Source of the DNA: Elysia crispata
Taxonomy: Eukaryota; Mollusca; Gastropoda; Plakobranchidae
DNA: 64,000 bases
Reading direction: 5' to 3'
Assembly (NCBI GenBank): GCA_033675545.1
Contig: JAWDGP010007321.1
Coordinates: forward strand, 92,001 to 156,000
The notes beneath the pieces were generated by a model. That model was not told the DNA's origin, made no database searches, and was given only the letters and a program-made list of their open reading frames with translations. The translations under genes were made by a program, and so were the position numbers. Of this stretch, positions 51,083-62,579 are shown one piece after another (the first letter of the stretch is position 1; the number at the start of each line of letters is the position of its first letter).

Positions 51083-51234
51083 CTACAATTGATCTAAGAG
51101 GTCATCTGCTGATTCTTCATCTTGTGGCAGTTCTGAACTCTCAACTTTGACCTCTCCTGCTGTAAACTTATCAGCTTCTTGTTTGGTAACTCCACTGTCT
51201 TCACATTCTAGTTTGGAGATAAGGCTTTGTTGAT
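51083..51234 (-). CDS. XRCC5: Ku80 terminal coding exon
   Basis: A 152-nt exon: one base completes an Asp codon from the previous exon, then QQSLISKLECEDSGVTKQEA and a variable linker ending in DEESADDLLDQL and TAG. Human Ku80 ends [21 protein letters not shown]... and EEGGDVDDLLDMI, so both the helix and the extreme C-terminal EE...DDLL motif are kept. That motif recruits the DNA-PK catalytic subunit in vertebrates. The acceptor is ...tatcttag on the minus strand. Ku80 pairs with Ku70 to bind DNA ends in non-homologous end joining. Confidence 0.93.
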
Positions 51235-53139
51235 CTAAGATAAAAAGCAACAAAAAAGCTGTAAAGTTTAAGGGAAACAAAAAAATTAATGATGATATTT
51301 TACTTAGATCTGAAGCATGGCTACCAAATTTTTAAAAGGCAAATACAGAATTTTAGTGAAATAAATAAAATTGGTTGCTGCAAACCTAGTGGATTATGTA
51401 GCCCATTGATGACATTATCAAAATTGACTCTTACACAAGCTTCATTAAACGTTTACAAGCTTACATGTTACTTATAAGTTATTGTAAACTTTATATAATT
51501 TTCTCTTATCATAACTTAAAGTAACATATATGCACCATGAATGCAAGTGGTCCACCAAGCATGTATTGTTACATCTGATTAGCGGGGTACTGTCAAATCC
51601 GTACTTTTTAGCACTGATATGGACAGACATACTTGGAAGCCCAAATACAGACTAAATACGTATTATACACACAAGTTGACAGCGATGGTTAAAAATCAAA
51701 CCCAACACCCAAGATACCTGACGATATTTTTACAAGCACCACAATCTACAAGCAGAAAAGGTAAGTTGAAAGTTGAATTCAACTAATATCTAAATTATAA
51801 AGGGCAACTTTGATTTCTTTCTGCTATATTCTCCAAAACCACTCATTGGACAGTGATGAAGTTAACTGAATTTTGATCTGCCTAGTTCAGTGTCTCACAT
51901 GGTACAAAAAATATTAAAGAAAAGTTATGCATTTAGACTAAAATATAAGTTAAAATACATTTGAAAATTCATTATATATATTTATTGCCCAATTTGTAAT
52001 GATGAATAAATTAGCATTTAAAAGACTTCTCAATGTTTTTCAAATAACTATTTTAAAACAAATGACTGATACTTTTCAAATGTAAATTTTTAAATTATAG
52101 TGTAAAGACAAAAGCATCATAGACAACATGCTGTTCTGTGCAGGATAGTAATAGTGATTTGATTGTTCAGTTTTTTAAGAACAGCTGTCATCTTTGACTG
52201 TTCTTCCACGGCAGCAGTTGTAAATGATAACACTAGTTCTGCTTCCTTTTACGTGTTTCATACTTCCATATTGTTTTATATCTAAGATACCGAGAAAATC
52301 AACAAAGAACAGTAGTAACATTCAAGTTAGATCATTTTATTAGCTTGCCACTCTTAATTTGTCTCGCATGACCTATACAGATTGTGACTAGATCTAGAAT
52401 AATTATAGGCTATAGCAATCCCGAGTAACCTGATAAATTTTTAAAAATCTGAAGCCTTACATATTTTTCTCTCAGTAATTATAATGTCTGAGCAGTTGCA
52501 CATTTTTACTTTGTATTCCTGAGCACTTTTTACCACATAAGGTCGATATCATCAGCACCACATTATGATCTTGGTGGAGAGCAACTTAAAAAAGGGTTGC
52601 TAAAAAAAAATGCACATAAATTTAGTTCACGTTTTAGCTTGAGATTTTATTGTATTCATAATGATCTGAGAAGAAGTCCAATGTCTTATGGTTCTATACA
52701 TTTGAAAACTGTACTGTGACTTTGTGAGTGGTTCTGGAGAAGATACCTGATATTGTTATAAAGATTACTTTTATCAATGTGGTTGAATGGGTTTGGAGGA
52801 TATATTTTATCTGTTGTTATTATTAGAAAATTTGCTTTTCTTGATCTTAGTAGTCTTCCACCACCTGTTCGATATTATAAATTTTGTTTCTCTTTAATGT
52901 AGTTGTATGGCTCTTTAGGATAGAAGTCTTATTTTGTTAAGTTTGCATTTCTTCACTGCAGTTGTCTTTCCCACCTGTTCATTTGAACGGGCAATCATGC
53001 TTGTTAGTGATAATGGGAATAGATAAGTGTATTTAGTTTTAAGATTCATAGCATCAAACAAATCCTTACTTATGTGAAATTTTCAAAAACATTAAACAAA
53101 ATTAAAAATATAACTGCATTAGTTATTTTAAGATCCAAC
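51235..53139 (-). other. XRCC5: Ku80 intron (1.9 kb) with a Helitron-like insert
   Basis: GT-AG intron with donor AAAAG|gttgga. Most of it is the Helitron-like copy at 51789-53005; the remainder is plain AT-rich DNA. Confidence 0.85.
51789..53005 (+). mobile_element. Helitron-like repeat, best full-length copy (copy I)
   Basis: About 1.2 kb, antisense to Ku80. Head: TCTAAATTATAAAGGGCAAC, then TTTGATTTCTTTCTGC, CCACTCATTGGACAGTGATG, TTAAAGAAAAGTTATGCATT. Middle: GAGCAGTTGCACATTTTTAC and a repeated motif (TGTAGTTGTATGGCTCT, GTTTGCATTTCTTC). Tail: CCTGTTCATTTGAACGGG, an 18-nt hairpin (GTTC/GAAC stem with CC/GG), then CAATCATGCTTGT. The T(C)TATATTATAAAAGGC start and the hairpin about 10 nt before the end are Helitron-like. 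There are no inverted terminal repeats and no coding sequence, so it is non-autonomous. The class is inferred. Confidence 0.6.
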
Positions 53140-53236
53140 CTTTTACTATGAGATCCCAAAAATCTCGCCGTCCACTTGCTATCAACGTATCCTTATATGT
53201 CTTGATGAATTTATTGTAGTCGTTTGGTTTAGATTT
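53140..53236 (-). CDS. XRCC5: Ku80 penultimate exon
   Basis: A 97-nt exon encoding KSKPNDYNKFIKTYKDTLIA and SGRRDFWDLIVK. It aligns with human Ku80 [20 protein letters not shown] and LNHFWEIVVQ in the C-terminal helical domain; the FW(D/E)(L/I)(I/V)V block is diagnostic. Acceptor ...catttaccag and donor AAAAG|gttgga on the minus strand. It starts in phase 0 and leaves one base (G) for the next exon. Confidence 0.92.
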
Positions 53237-53889
53237 CTGGTAAATGAACAAAACAAAAAAAAAAAGGAAAAAAATATTGTAAAAGTGATGCGGTCATGGT
53301 ACTCAATAAACACATTCACGCCGTTATGGATTAACATGTTCATAAAAACTGATCTCTTAAAATTTATAAATACAGGATTGCAGATGCAGGCATTAGCAAA
53401 TATGATTGTTATTATTAGTGACTGAGTTCAGTGTTATTATCTATCAGTGCTTTGTTCATGAATGAAAAAAGTTTAAAATCACAAAACAGTGAAAGGCTCA
53501 TATCAAGCGAAGCATGAATCTATCACAATTTGGGGAAAGAAGGTCAATATCAATATTGCTTTTGCCTTGTTCAAGCCATTCCAGCCCAGTATTTTATTAG
53601 CTTAAAATGCATATGTATGTTAATTTTTTTCCGGCATTCTATTGTTCCTGTGCTCAAACTTTGGTTCACATGCATCTAAAATGCAGTTTTTGCCTTGCCT
53701 TGCAATCATGATGCAAAACTGATAGTGATACTGTATTATCAAACTAAGTCTACAAATAAGAGATGTATACATGAATTGCAAAAATGGAGATTGAAATTAT
53801 AATTATATGACTCATTCTCAAAAGATGTCTTTTTAACCATAGTCAGTACATATCAGAATTTAATAAGAAAATACAGTATTCAGACTACT

Positions 53890-54440
53890 TTTTTTGAGTT
53901 GTCAAGAAGTAGAGGCGTGGGTGCATAGGTATTAGGCCAGCTAAGACAGCATCAGTAGTTTGAGGGATGCTAGCACCCGTTTTATGATCAGGAGATTCGG
54001 GGAGCTGGGACAAAGGGTACCATTATTTGGCTTTCCTTACTAGTAGGGAAGAGGGGTGTAAGGATAAGGTCACTGGGTTCCCTCGCATCATGAAGATTGA
54101 CGTAGAATCTAGATAAACCTGGTCACCCCGTATAAATCAGTGGCTCCAAGTTTAAATACCACAGTAAATCTCTTGTTCAGGGAAAACGGGCTAGCCCGCC
54201 CTAAAATCTAAGTCCAACTATATAATAGTGAGCAAAGTTGGGAAGTATCAGACGCTTCTGAAACCTCCCCAAGAGAAGGACGAAAACCAGTCGTGGTCCC
54301 CGACGTTGTTGGAAACAGTAAATAGCAGCGTCGATAAATACTTGAATAAATTTTCAAGAAGATAATAGAAAGTATTGGACTTCAGATCCAATTTTAAAGT
54401 TGTCACCGTACAACTGTTTTCTCTTCTGAGAGGCTGAGTG
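53890..54440. other. Unassigned GC-richer block in the Ku80 intron
   Basis: Sequence such as GGAGCTGGGACAAAGGGTAC, GGGTTCCCTCGCATCATG and GAAAACGGGCTAGCCCGCCC stands out from the AT-rich intron. It looks like the 5' untranslated part of a retroelement, but no coding domain or second copy is present in the window. Confidence 0.35.
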
Positions 54441-54508
54441 AGCTTTCCTGTCCGAGGTAAATGGAATTTCAGTTAATGCTTATACAATATTTAAACGTTA
54501 TTTTCTGT

Positions 54509-54600
54509 GACTCATTCTCAAGTGCCATAACTAAGTCAATCTTTACATGCAGTATGCCAAACATGGTTGTCGTTCCATTTAAAATCATCAAGACACTACA
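54509..54600 (-). repeat. 3' LTR remnant of the intronic Gypsy-type fossil
   Basis: Shares ATTCTCAAGTGCCATAACT and CAATCTTTACATGCAGTA-type blocks with 59248-59337. Its outer boundary is unclear. Confidence 0.7.
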
Positions 54601-55866
54601 TCCTTTCTTTTCTTTCAAATGGTTCTTTCATCCTTTTCTTTCAAATGGTACATCTTCTTCATCAACACAATATTGATAGGCAATTCTTTTTTAAACAATT
54701 AAACAGGATGAACCAAAACAATACAGCATGACAAATTTGCACACTAAAATTATATAGTTAATGTGCTTGTAAAATAACTCCAACTAGAACTTTAGTTTTA
54801 AACTAGTGAACTAAATTTAAATTACCACTGGTAAATAAACATTCCTATATCCATTCAAAACTGTCACTCCATGTTATTAATTATATAGATCTAATTGTGT
54901 TTTAGAATATAAACAGAATAAAAATAAATATCAATCAATGATTGCAGTCACTATAATTATTGACTCCTTAGATCCAATCATTTTACATACTTGCTGATTT
55001 TTTCATGTAAGACAATTCTTAATTTTAGAACTAACACTTTAAATAAATTCAAATTGCATAATCTAAAATAAACAATACATGTAATTAGACAATTTTGTCA
55101 TTATTACAACACACATTGAATTCTAAGTCCTATTTCACTTAAATGCATAGTCTTTCAAATAAGCAGGTGTTTTCTTCTGTCTACCTGATCTTCTTATAGC
55201 CGTTTCAGGTTTGTCACTCATGTCAGTATCTTTTGTCTTTTCTGTCAACACGGTTGCCAATCCCTTTCTTTCTTACAAAAGTTTTACACTTTTTCTCAAC
55301 AGTCAATTCAATTGACTTGCTTTGTTCAGTTGCAGTCATGTTTTCACTTTGTAAGTTTGTTTCATCGAACTGTTCTATGCTTCTCAGTGTCAATTCTGTT
55401 TGTCTATTGTCATTACATTTCTTTACAAAAGTTACATTTCTTGGTTTGTGACACCTTCATTATTTTGCAAGACCACACTGTTATTCTTTTTCTCAATCAC
55501 TTTGTAAAAAAATGGTACATGGTAATGACAATTTGTTTGTCTTCTCTTGTTTTAGCAATGCTTTATCACCCTCTGCGATGTTAGTTGGTCTAGCATAGCA
55601 CTTAGGTTTCTCTTGTCTGCCATTCTCACTTGTCTATCCAATGTTTGTCTATTTACAACATGTCCAGTATTTAACATTTTTGTCCTCGACTTTCTACCTG
55701 GCAAAAGTTCCACAGTGCTAATCCCAGTAGTTTGATGATTGAAGCAAACTGTATTGAAGCAAAAACTTTGGAATTTCTTTCTTCCAATCTTTACCCTCTG
55801 CTTTGGCTGTTCTGCACACTTTCAACAGCACTCTATTAAATCTTTCCACTTCCCGTTGGCTTGTGG

Positions 55867-56250
55867 TCAATATAGAGTGACTTTCCTATGTTTCACATTG
55901 ATTTCAAGCAAATACTGCTGAAATTCCTTGGACGTAAACTGAGGTCCATTGTCACTAGTGATGTTTTCTGGATAACCAAGACTGGAAAACATCACATTCA
56001 ATGTGAGAATGATAGTAGTTGTTGTAGAGTGCAGAATTGCCACCCCAGGCCATCGCGAATAATAATCAATGAGCACCAAAATTGTTTCGCCAGTTGGAAA
56101 AATGACCACAAAGATCTATTGCCACATGTTGCCAAGGTTCGGGCAAGGTTATTGATTTTATCTATTCAGGATAACTGCATTTAACATTTTGAGCAGTTTG
56201 ACATGCATGACAAGATTATATGTATTCTCCAGTGTCCTTCTCCATCCCTG
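55867..56250 (-). pseudogene. Integrase remnant of the intronic LTR fossil
   Basis: VLIDYYSRWPGVAIL and LGYPENITSDNGPQFTSKEF match the first two catalytic regions of Gypsy-type integrase. Confidence 0.85.
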
Positions 56251-56511
56251 GCCATCACACCTTTGTTCTCATTACCTGTTTAGTTTTCACTATGCCCTGA
56301 TGTACTTCATGAGCTAAATCTATTGTTTGTTTTCTCAAATCTTGTGGAATCACTATTCTAATCTGTTTTAAAATTAAACCCATGCATTGAAAGTTCTTCC
56401 TTGATATTTAAGAATCCTTTGTCAGTGTTTTCTTTTGACCAATTGTTGTTGAAAATTGCATGTTTCACACTCTGTAATTCTTCGTCCTTCTCAGTTGCAG
56501 CTTTCAGGAGG

Positions 56512-56922
56512 TCATGTGTACAAATACAACTGGTAAAGAAGTTGTCCCCAACATGTGGATGTAACTTCTACATCATCATACCAAGGCAACGAGACAGTGG
56601 GTAGGAGACTTGATAATGGGTCAGCAACATTTGTAGAGTCTGGTCTGTACATCACGTTGAAGTTGCATGGTGCTAAACGCAGTACCCATCTTTCAATTCT
56701 TGCTGGTGGTTTGAATGTTGTGCAGTTTATTTTCTTTAGTGGTTTGTGATCTGTTACCAACTCGAAGTGTGTTCCAAACAGATAGATGTGGAAATGTTCA
56801 ATTCCCCTTACCACAGTAAGCACTTCTTTCTCTGCCTGAGAATATCGTTTCTCGACGTCTGACAGAGCATGGATGGCAAAAGCAATTAGACAGTATTCAC
56901 CACTTGGTGTCATCGGTGCCAA
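56512..56922 (-). pseudogene. RNase H remnant of the intronic LTR fossil
   Basis: SDVEKRYSQAEKEVLTVVRG, FELVTDHKPLKKI and ERWVLRLAPCNFNVMYRP are classic Ty3/Gypsy RNase H blocks; ADPLSSLLP follows. Confidence 0.88.
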
Positions 56923-56976
56923 AACTGAACCTAAGCCGACCGATCTGGCATGGACAATAAGCCTTGTTTTCCACTG

Positions 56977-57884
56977 CTAGTCAAAGTAAGACAGAGTTTT
57001 TGTCTTCGGTAACAACTGTTTCATTTTGTCAAATGTATTTTGCTGTTCTTGACCCCAAACAAACGGTTTGTTCTTTTTGGTCAGTTTTTGCAATGGTTCA
57101 GTAATCGATGTGGTGTGAGGTAAGAATTTCGTAGAGAAATTAAAGAGTCCCAGAAACAACTTTGTTTCTTGTTGAGTATGTGGTTCTCTTGTTTCAAGCA
57201 GGGCTTCCACTTTCTTGGCAAGGATATCTATTCCTTTTTGAGAAACCGAACGCCCGAAAAACACCAATTCTGTTTGCCTGAACTTGCATTTCTCTCTGTT
57301 CAGCTTTAAGCCTACTTCTGCAACTCTTTGCAATACAATTTCCAATCTTCTATTGTGTTCCTCTTCATCTTTTCCGAACACAATCATATTGTCACTGATG
57401 TTTCAAACTCCTTCGATACCAGAGAATACTTGTTCAATGATGTTCTGAAATTTTTCAGGTGCACTGTTTACAGCGACAAGTAATCGTTAATATTGGAAAA
57501 GTCCTTTGGGTGTTACAAAAGTTGTGATGTCTCTGGAATTTTTCTCGAACACAATTTGGTGATATCCGGATCTAAAATCAAGTTCTGAAAAATATGCAAT
57601 TAATTCTTGCAACAACTCGAATACAGTAGGAATCGGATGTCTTTCTCTAATGATGGCTCCATTAGCCCTTCTCATGTCCACTGTAACTTTACAAGTCTAT
57701 TATCATGATCACCTTTGGGTACAACATGTTTTGGGGAGACCCATAGAGTAGATCCATTTACTTTCTCTATAATGTCCTCTGCTTCTATATGTTTGATCTT
57801 TTCTACTTCCTTCCATAGGGAATATGGCAGTCTTCTGACTGGTTGTGCAACAGATTTCACATTTGGATCTACATGTAATTTCAA
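56977..57884 (-). pseudogene. Reverse-transcriptase remnant of the intronic LTR fossil
   Basis: Blocks of Ty3/Gypsy RT in order: WVSPKHVVPKGD, MRRANGAIIRERHPIPT, YFSELDFRSGYHQIVF, TTFVTPKGLFQY, LKLNREKCKFRQTELVFFGR and FLGLFNFSTKFLPHTTSITE. The second catalytic block with its flank is degraded. Confidence 0.88.
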
Positions 57885-58248
57885 CTGCAGTGTTTTAATC
57901 TTCCAAATCTTTCAAAGCAGTGAAGGTACTTGTCCTCTGGTTTCTGTTCTTTGATGCTATGGATCTGTGGTCTGAGGAGAATAAAATTCATCTGTTTTGC
58001 AGTGACCTGCCAAGGATTGCTTCTCCTTGCTCAACAACATAGGATGTATCCCAAGGCATCTGTTCTGTTTCAGCATGGCTGACTTCTGCATCAAATTTAC
58101 CTAAAAGTTCTAACAGTTCTTTGGATCCATACAGATAAAGTGTCTTCTTTGTTGGCTTAAGAAATCTTCACAGGCATCTGACTTTTGTTCCTCTTGATGA
58201 AATTTGTTTCTTTCAGAAGTTATGTTCTTTCTTGATTCAAAATAGGTA

Positions 58249-58734
58249 CAGTCAAGTCCACTTATTTCGAAGCCATTCAGATAAAAAAAAGGACTTCGAA
58301 GTATCCGAAATTATCAGAATACATTGAGAAAGAGAGTCAAAAAAAATGTGGATGACAAATCAGAAATCGTACAAGTAAGTGGCGGGGGGGGGGGGAGGTG
58401 CTAACCCCTTCCTCTCTTGTAGCCTTATTTCAGACTCTTGCCTGTAACGTAGGTGGGCAAACACAGACACACACACACATTAGAATCACTTGCCGCGCGG
58501 AGCATAGCACTACATGTACTTTGTGTTACAAGCCTGAAAAAGTGCTTTCACCGTGTCAGAATTAAAGAAAAATCACGTCAAAATCGCTTCGAATTAACCG
58601 GATCTTTATTTCAAAATTCAAATAACCGATGTTTTTTAATAAAGCTTAAATAGAGAAATATTTGGCAAATCCAAACGTCTTCGAAATATCCAAGAGTTCG
58701 AACTATTGGGATTTGAATTATTTGGACTCAACTG
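58249..58734 (+). mobile_element. Pogo/Tigger-type MITE, copy 2
   Basis: A 486-bp element with imperfect terminal inverted repeats: CAGTCAAGTCCACTTATTTC at the left and, on the minus strand, CAGTTGAGTCCAAATAATTC at the right. TA precedes the left end, as expected for Tc1/mariner-group insertion. It contains a G run and a short CA repeat and no coding sequence. It matches 7696-8128 in reverse. It lies within the Gypsy-type fossil and so is younger than it. Confidence 0.75.
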
Positions 58735-58789
58735 AGTTAAGTTTTGTAGTGAGTGCCTGTTTCAGTGCCATGTCTTCATTGCTATCCTC

Positions 58790-59010
58790 ATGAATGGTTT
58801 AAAAAATGTCTTGGATTACTTCACCTGCACAATGGAGCATGGTCGAACTTTTCGCTTTTCATCTGTTACATTGTTGCTTGTAGATAATGTTCTAGACTTC
58901 TTTTCCATCTGCACAACCTTTGAGGGGCATCTGATGTAGGTGGATCAAAATTACCTACTGGTGATAGCTCTATACCTAGGCCTGGAGCTGTGGCCATTGC
59001 TGTTGATCTG
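58790..59010 (-). pseudogene. Gag-like remnant of the intronic LTR fossil
   Basis: A minus-strand frame reads MATAPGLGIELSPVGNFDPP and then LCRWKRSLEHYLQA, the general look of the start of a Gypsy-type gag (a P..F..PP block followed by W..W...F..YL). Weak similarity, placed mainly by position between the 5' LTR and pol. Confidence 0.4.
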
Positions 59011-59247
59011 TCTTTCTTGACTTGATCTTCTTGGTCTGGATCTAGTCTATACCTTAATTTTTCTAGTGTTCTTGGGGTTGTGCATTTGTTGTGAATGTAT
59101 TCACTGCCTACATCATCGCCAGTTGTAGTGTGCGTCTTTCTTGGACATTACAAACACCATTTGTTTCAACAACAACAAAATGTGACTCTTATCTGATTGC
59201 CATCTTTGTGTTCTTCTTTTCTAACTTCGCTACAAATAGAGTCCACA

Positions 59248-59337
59248 ACATTCTCAAGTGCCATAACTCAGTCAATCTTCACATGCAGTAAACCAATCAC
59301 AGTTGTCTTTCTTATTTAACATCATCCAGATATTACA
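59248..59337 (-). repeat. 5' LTR remnant of the intronic Gypsy-type fossil
   Basis: Direct-repeat partner of 54509-54600, same orientation. Confidence 0.7.
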
Positions 59338-59749
59338 TATGGGATGGGCCATAAGTCTGGATAATTAAAGGTACATGTGCAGGTAGGCTCTATGGGGAGA
59401 GGTGGATTAGAATGGGGTGTAGACAAGATCATATATATAAATTCAGTACCACAGAGATACTCATTAAAAAAAACCTGTATGTCATGTGCCCATGAACATG
59501 ATACTGCGACTAAAATAATTTGCTTTCCCTCTCTGACATACTTCTCTGAATTGCAGGGCTACAAGCTTCACACCTGTTGTAGACTATGTCCAGTCTGTAC
59601 ATTGTTTATTTATCAGTCTTTTTAAATCTAAATCTAGTCTCTATTTGTTTTCCACTATTTCATTGCAGTTTAGATCTATATAAAAGATCTGAGACAATAA
59701 ATATATGTACCCAAATAACCTTGACATTGGAAATAAGGTTCTTAATGCA

Positions 59750-60050
59750 TTGGTATCAAGCAGGACTCAGAATTTTGCAGAAACAGCAAAATCATACACT
59801 GAGACAGCAAGATCTGCAGTGACCGACTAAAGAAAAATGAATGTGAGATTGAGAACCTATCACAGAAGAGAAAAAGAACTGTCAAGGAGGAAGATGTCAA
59901 AAATGACTTTCACAGGTTTGGCTTGAGCAGAAAAATGAACAACACACATAGATCATTGCTTATCTTCTGATATGACTTGGGCAATACTTGTAAAATGAAT
60001 AACATGCACAGATCAATGCCATTCATGCGGAGACTACTGTATAAAACAAA
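59750..60050 (+). pseudogene. Pogo/Tigger-type transposase fragment
   Basis: Plus-strand frame ECEIENLSQKRKRTVKEEDV and then SRKMNNTHRS parallels the minus-strand fragment at 44600-44880, including CAAGATCTGCAGTG at the end of the HTH region. An AAAATGAA(C/T)AACA block occurs twice (near 59933 and 59993), so part is duplicated. No catalytic region. Confidence 0.45.
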
Positions 60051-61554
60051 CTGAATTTTCGTTTTGTTCCCAATTTCTCCCCTAGCATGGGCCAATAGGC
60101 ACGGTGCACCGGTATCACATTGAACTAAAATGCTGGAATTTGGGCGAAATTCATCCCCTTGTCCTTAGTATTCCATGCCCGAATCATATCCATATGTTCT
60201 AGATGGCAGCTATGACTGATCCACAAAGGCTTATTTTCTTTCTCGGAAACCAGCAGAACTAGAGAAACTTTCTACTTTCAATAGAAAACTCAATAAAGCC
60301 CACTTCTGCTAGAACCGGAACAAAGAACTCTCCATGAAGATTTCTTTTTTTGCGTCATTCTAGGTAAATGCCTCTGACATGCGATACATCTGAGATCAGA
60401 GATACAACTGGGGCATAAATATGATAAATACATTGATCTTTTGATGTGATGAAGCTTTAAACTGAATCAAATGGTTTAAATATTCAAATCTTTAATGGCA
60501 TTTAAAACTACATGGATTTAACTGGGAACCAGCAGAGCAAAATGGGTATGTGTAACTCAAGCTAAGTTTCAGTCATTGATACGTCTGAGTACCCTAGAAC
60601 TATTTCATACATTTCACCTTTAGAAGACTCATCTAAAAAGCGATTAAAATGCAATTTTAAAGTTTAGAGAGCTTTTGTTTTGAATAATAACTAGTTAAAA
60701 TATTTATGAGGCAGCTTGCATTAATACTACTACTATATCAATATCTAGATAAAGTCTAGATACATAGCCTATATCTATGTTACAAATACTGGAATGTAGA
60801 TTGGTTTTTCTCCATTTGATGCTTGTAATAACTAAGCTAGGCCTAGACCTTTTAAGTGACAAAGTTCTACATTTTGTCTTAGCCAGTACTAAAATGTAAT
60901 AATGACACGATTTATGTCATCAATAGGTTTGAGAACAAAATTGTGGGGGCTTTTTCTTTACATGATGTTTCAAATAAGAATTTTCTGTTTAATGACAATA
61001 AGTAACCAAAATGAATTTATATGGCTGTTGGAAAAAACCAAAAACTTCTAAAGATAATGATTGACTACGTGTAACAGTACCTCAAGGTTTGCTTTCGCTA
61101 TAAAAGTGTTTCAGTTCAATATTTAAGCATAATTACATAGTATTAACTCAATTTATCTTTTGAAAGAGTTATGAGATATAGGGTAAAATTTGTGTCATCC
61201 TTGCATCTAAGTATTTATGATGATATTAGAAAAATACAGCTTTATTTTCAAAATGTGATGCTCAACTATCTCTGGAATAATTTTAATCCATCCTTGGGAC
61301 ACTGACTTTACTAGAACCATAAATTTTATGTATAATTTACAAAATGAAATTAATCCCCAAGTACAAAAATTAACAGGACCTTTTTAGAATGAAACAAATA
61401 GGTCAGTAGAATTTCAAAGTATGAAAAAAAGACAAAAGCATTAACAAAAGAACTGTCTTTCAAAAAGAAACATACATTTAAAAATTCTAAATATAGACAG
61501 AAAGATAAAATACTGTTCAAGAATAAGATTGGGTGAGAAAAGCATATAACTCAC
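60050..61554. other. Plain AT-rich part of the Ku80 intron
   Basis: No repeat partner, RNA gene or coding segment recognised on either strand. Confidence 0.6.
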
Positions 61555-61667
61555 AGCAATACAATTTTGTCTCAGAGCCTTGAGACAGTCCATGGCTTTG
61601 CCGTAAAACTGTTGGCCAAAAGAGTCTCCAACCACTTGCTGAATGCGTTTCTGCATTTGTTTGTATG
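61555..61667 (-). CDS. XRCC5: Ku80 internal exon (C-terminal helical domain)
   Basis: A 113-nt exon encoding (A)YKQMQKRIQQVVGDSFGQQ and FYGKAMDCLKALRQNCIA. Human Ku80 has [33 protein letters not shown] here; the (F/Y)..K..DC..A.R spacing is the same. Acceptor ...atttacag and donor ATTGCT|gtgagt are near-ideal. The first two bases complete the Ala codon begun in the exon at 62507-62579, and the exon ends in phase 0, ready for the exon at 53140-53236. Confidence 0.93.
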
Positions 61668-62506
61668 CTGTAAATATGTATCATAATACACAACAGTTTA
61701 CAAGAACACCATTCTGTCTTTTTAAGCCAAACTACTTATGACATGTTACCTTTTAGACATAATACCATATTCAGGTGGAAAAGTATACGTCGATATAAAA
61801 TTACAAAACAATGGTTTGTTTTGCTTTCCTACCATTAGGAAGTTTTTATATGAAAAAAAAAAATGATTGTGTGGAAATGATCAGTCTATATTGTAAAAAT
61901 GATGAAGCAAATAGAAGCTTACAAAAGGAAAATTGATCCAATTTTTCATAACTTTTAAAGTAAATTTACATATTCACAATTAGGAGTATGCACACTCGTT
62001 CTATTCTTTTATTACCACAAATCCGTCCATTTTAACAACTGATCTTAAGATTCATTTGGAATTTCCATCTTTGTAAGAAAAAGGAAAACCCAAAATATAC
62101 AGACAAAAGATGTCCCTCATTTTAAGATGCAGGGATATCAAAGCATAGATGAAACAAAGCAAATGAGATCAACTCTTAACATGATTTGGTCTTCAAATAA
62201 ATCAAAAGAGAGCCTGATTAACATCCTACAGCTTAAGATATGTTTAGCGAAAATTCTGGAAGCAGACGCAGAAATCTGATCAATGTTCAGATATCAATAG
62301 TCTCAGTTCGTACATATTCTTAATATTAAATTTTAAAAATCCACATTGATTTGCCTGATTATGGTTATCTACCTGCACAGCAACAAGGTGTTGGAAATAA
62401 GGAAATTTAGCCTCTCATTTCTAGTAAAAATGACTATTTGACACTTTACTGATGCAATGATCGTATCAAACATAGCCTAAGTATCAATAAAAAAAAAACA
62501 GCTAAC
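61668..62506 (-). other. XRCC5: Ku80 intron (839 bp)
   Basis: AT-rich GT-AG intron, donor GAAG|gttagc. No repeats recognised. Confidence 0.85.
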
Positions 62507-62579
62507 CTTCCTCAATCATGTCGGGATCTTTTCTGTCCAGTAATGATTTGAAATCTTCTAGTGGAGTGACTGTACCAAC
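62507..62579 (-). CDS. XRCC5: Ku80 internal exon (start of C-terminal region)
   Basis: A 73-nt exon encoding VGTVTPLEDFKSLLDRKDPD and MIEE. Human Ku80 has [20 protein letters not shown] followed by FEEA. The VG(T/S)V.P...F..L block opens the C-terminal helical domain after the flexible linker that follows the Ku core. Acceptor ...catgggtacag on the minus strand; ends with one base of an Ala codon. The Ku core (ring domain) exons lie beyond the right edge. Confidence 0.92.

Larger units (their letters stand above)
54509..59337 (-). mobile_element. Old Ty3/Gypsy-type LTR element, broken
   Basis: A minus-strand fossil bounded by short direct repeats (54509-54600 and 59248-59337) that begin, on the minus strand, TGTA(A/G)T(A/G)TCT.GATGAT. 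A polypurine tract (GAAAGAAAAGAAAGGA) lies directly before the 3' LTR. Parts in family order from right to left: a gag-like remnant (about 58790-59010), reverse transcriptase (about 57000-57884), RNase H (56512-56922) and integrase (55867 to about 56250). Several breaks are present and it is not functional. The repeats differ at about one position in six by eye, so the element is old. A pogo-type MITE sits in its 5' part. Confidence 0.85.
53237..61554 (-). other. XRCC5: Ku80 intron (8.3 kb) hosting nested elements
   Basis: Intron between two conserved Ku80 exons, in phase 0. It contains a GC-richer unassigned block (53890-54440), an old Gypsy-type element (54509-59337) carrying a pogo-type MITE, a pogo-transposase fragment (59750-60050), and about 1.5 kb of plain AT-rich DNA to 61554. 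The gene and the Gypsy-type element are both on the minus strand. Confidence 0.8.

Noticed and set aside
53890-54440. Polinton or other large virus-like element
   Set aside because: No protein-primed polymerase, capsid, protease or packaging-ATPase similarity anywhere in the window; the only virus-like fossils are the two Gypsy-type elements.
55233-56184. Plus-strand frames at 55.2-56.2 kb
   Set aside because: Antisense of, or flank to, the pol remnants of the Gypsy-type fossil; no recognisable domain.
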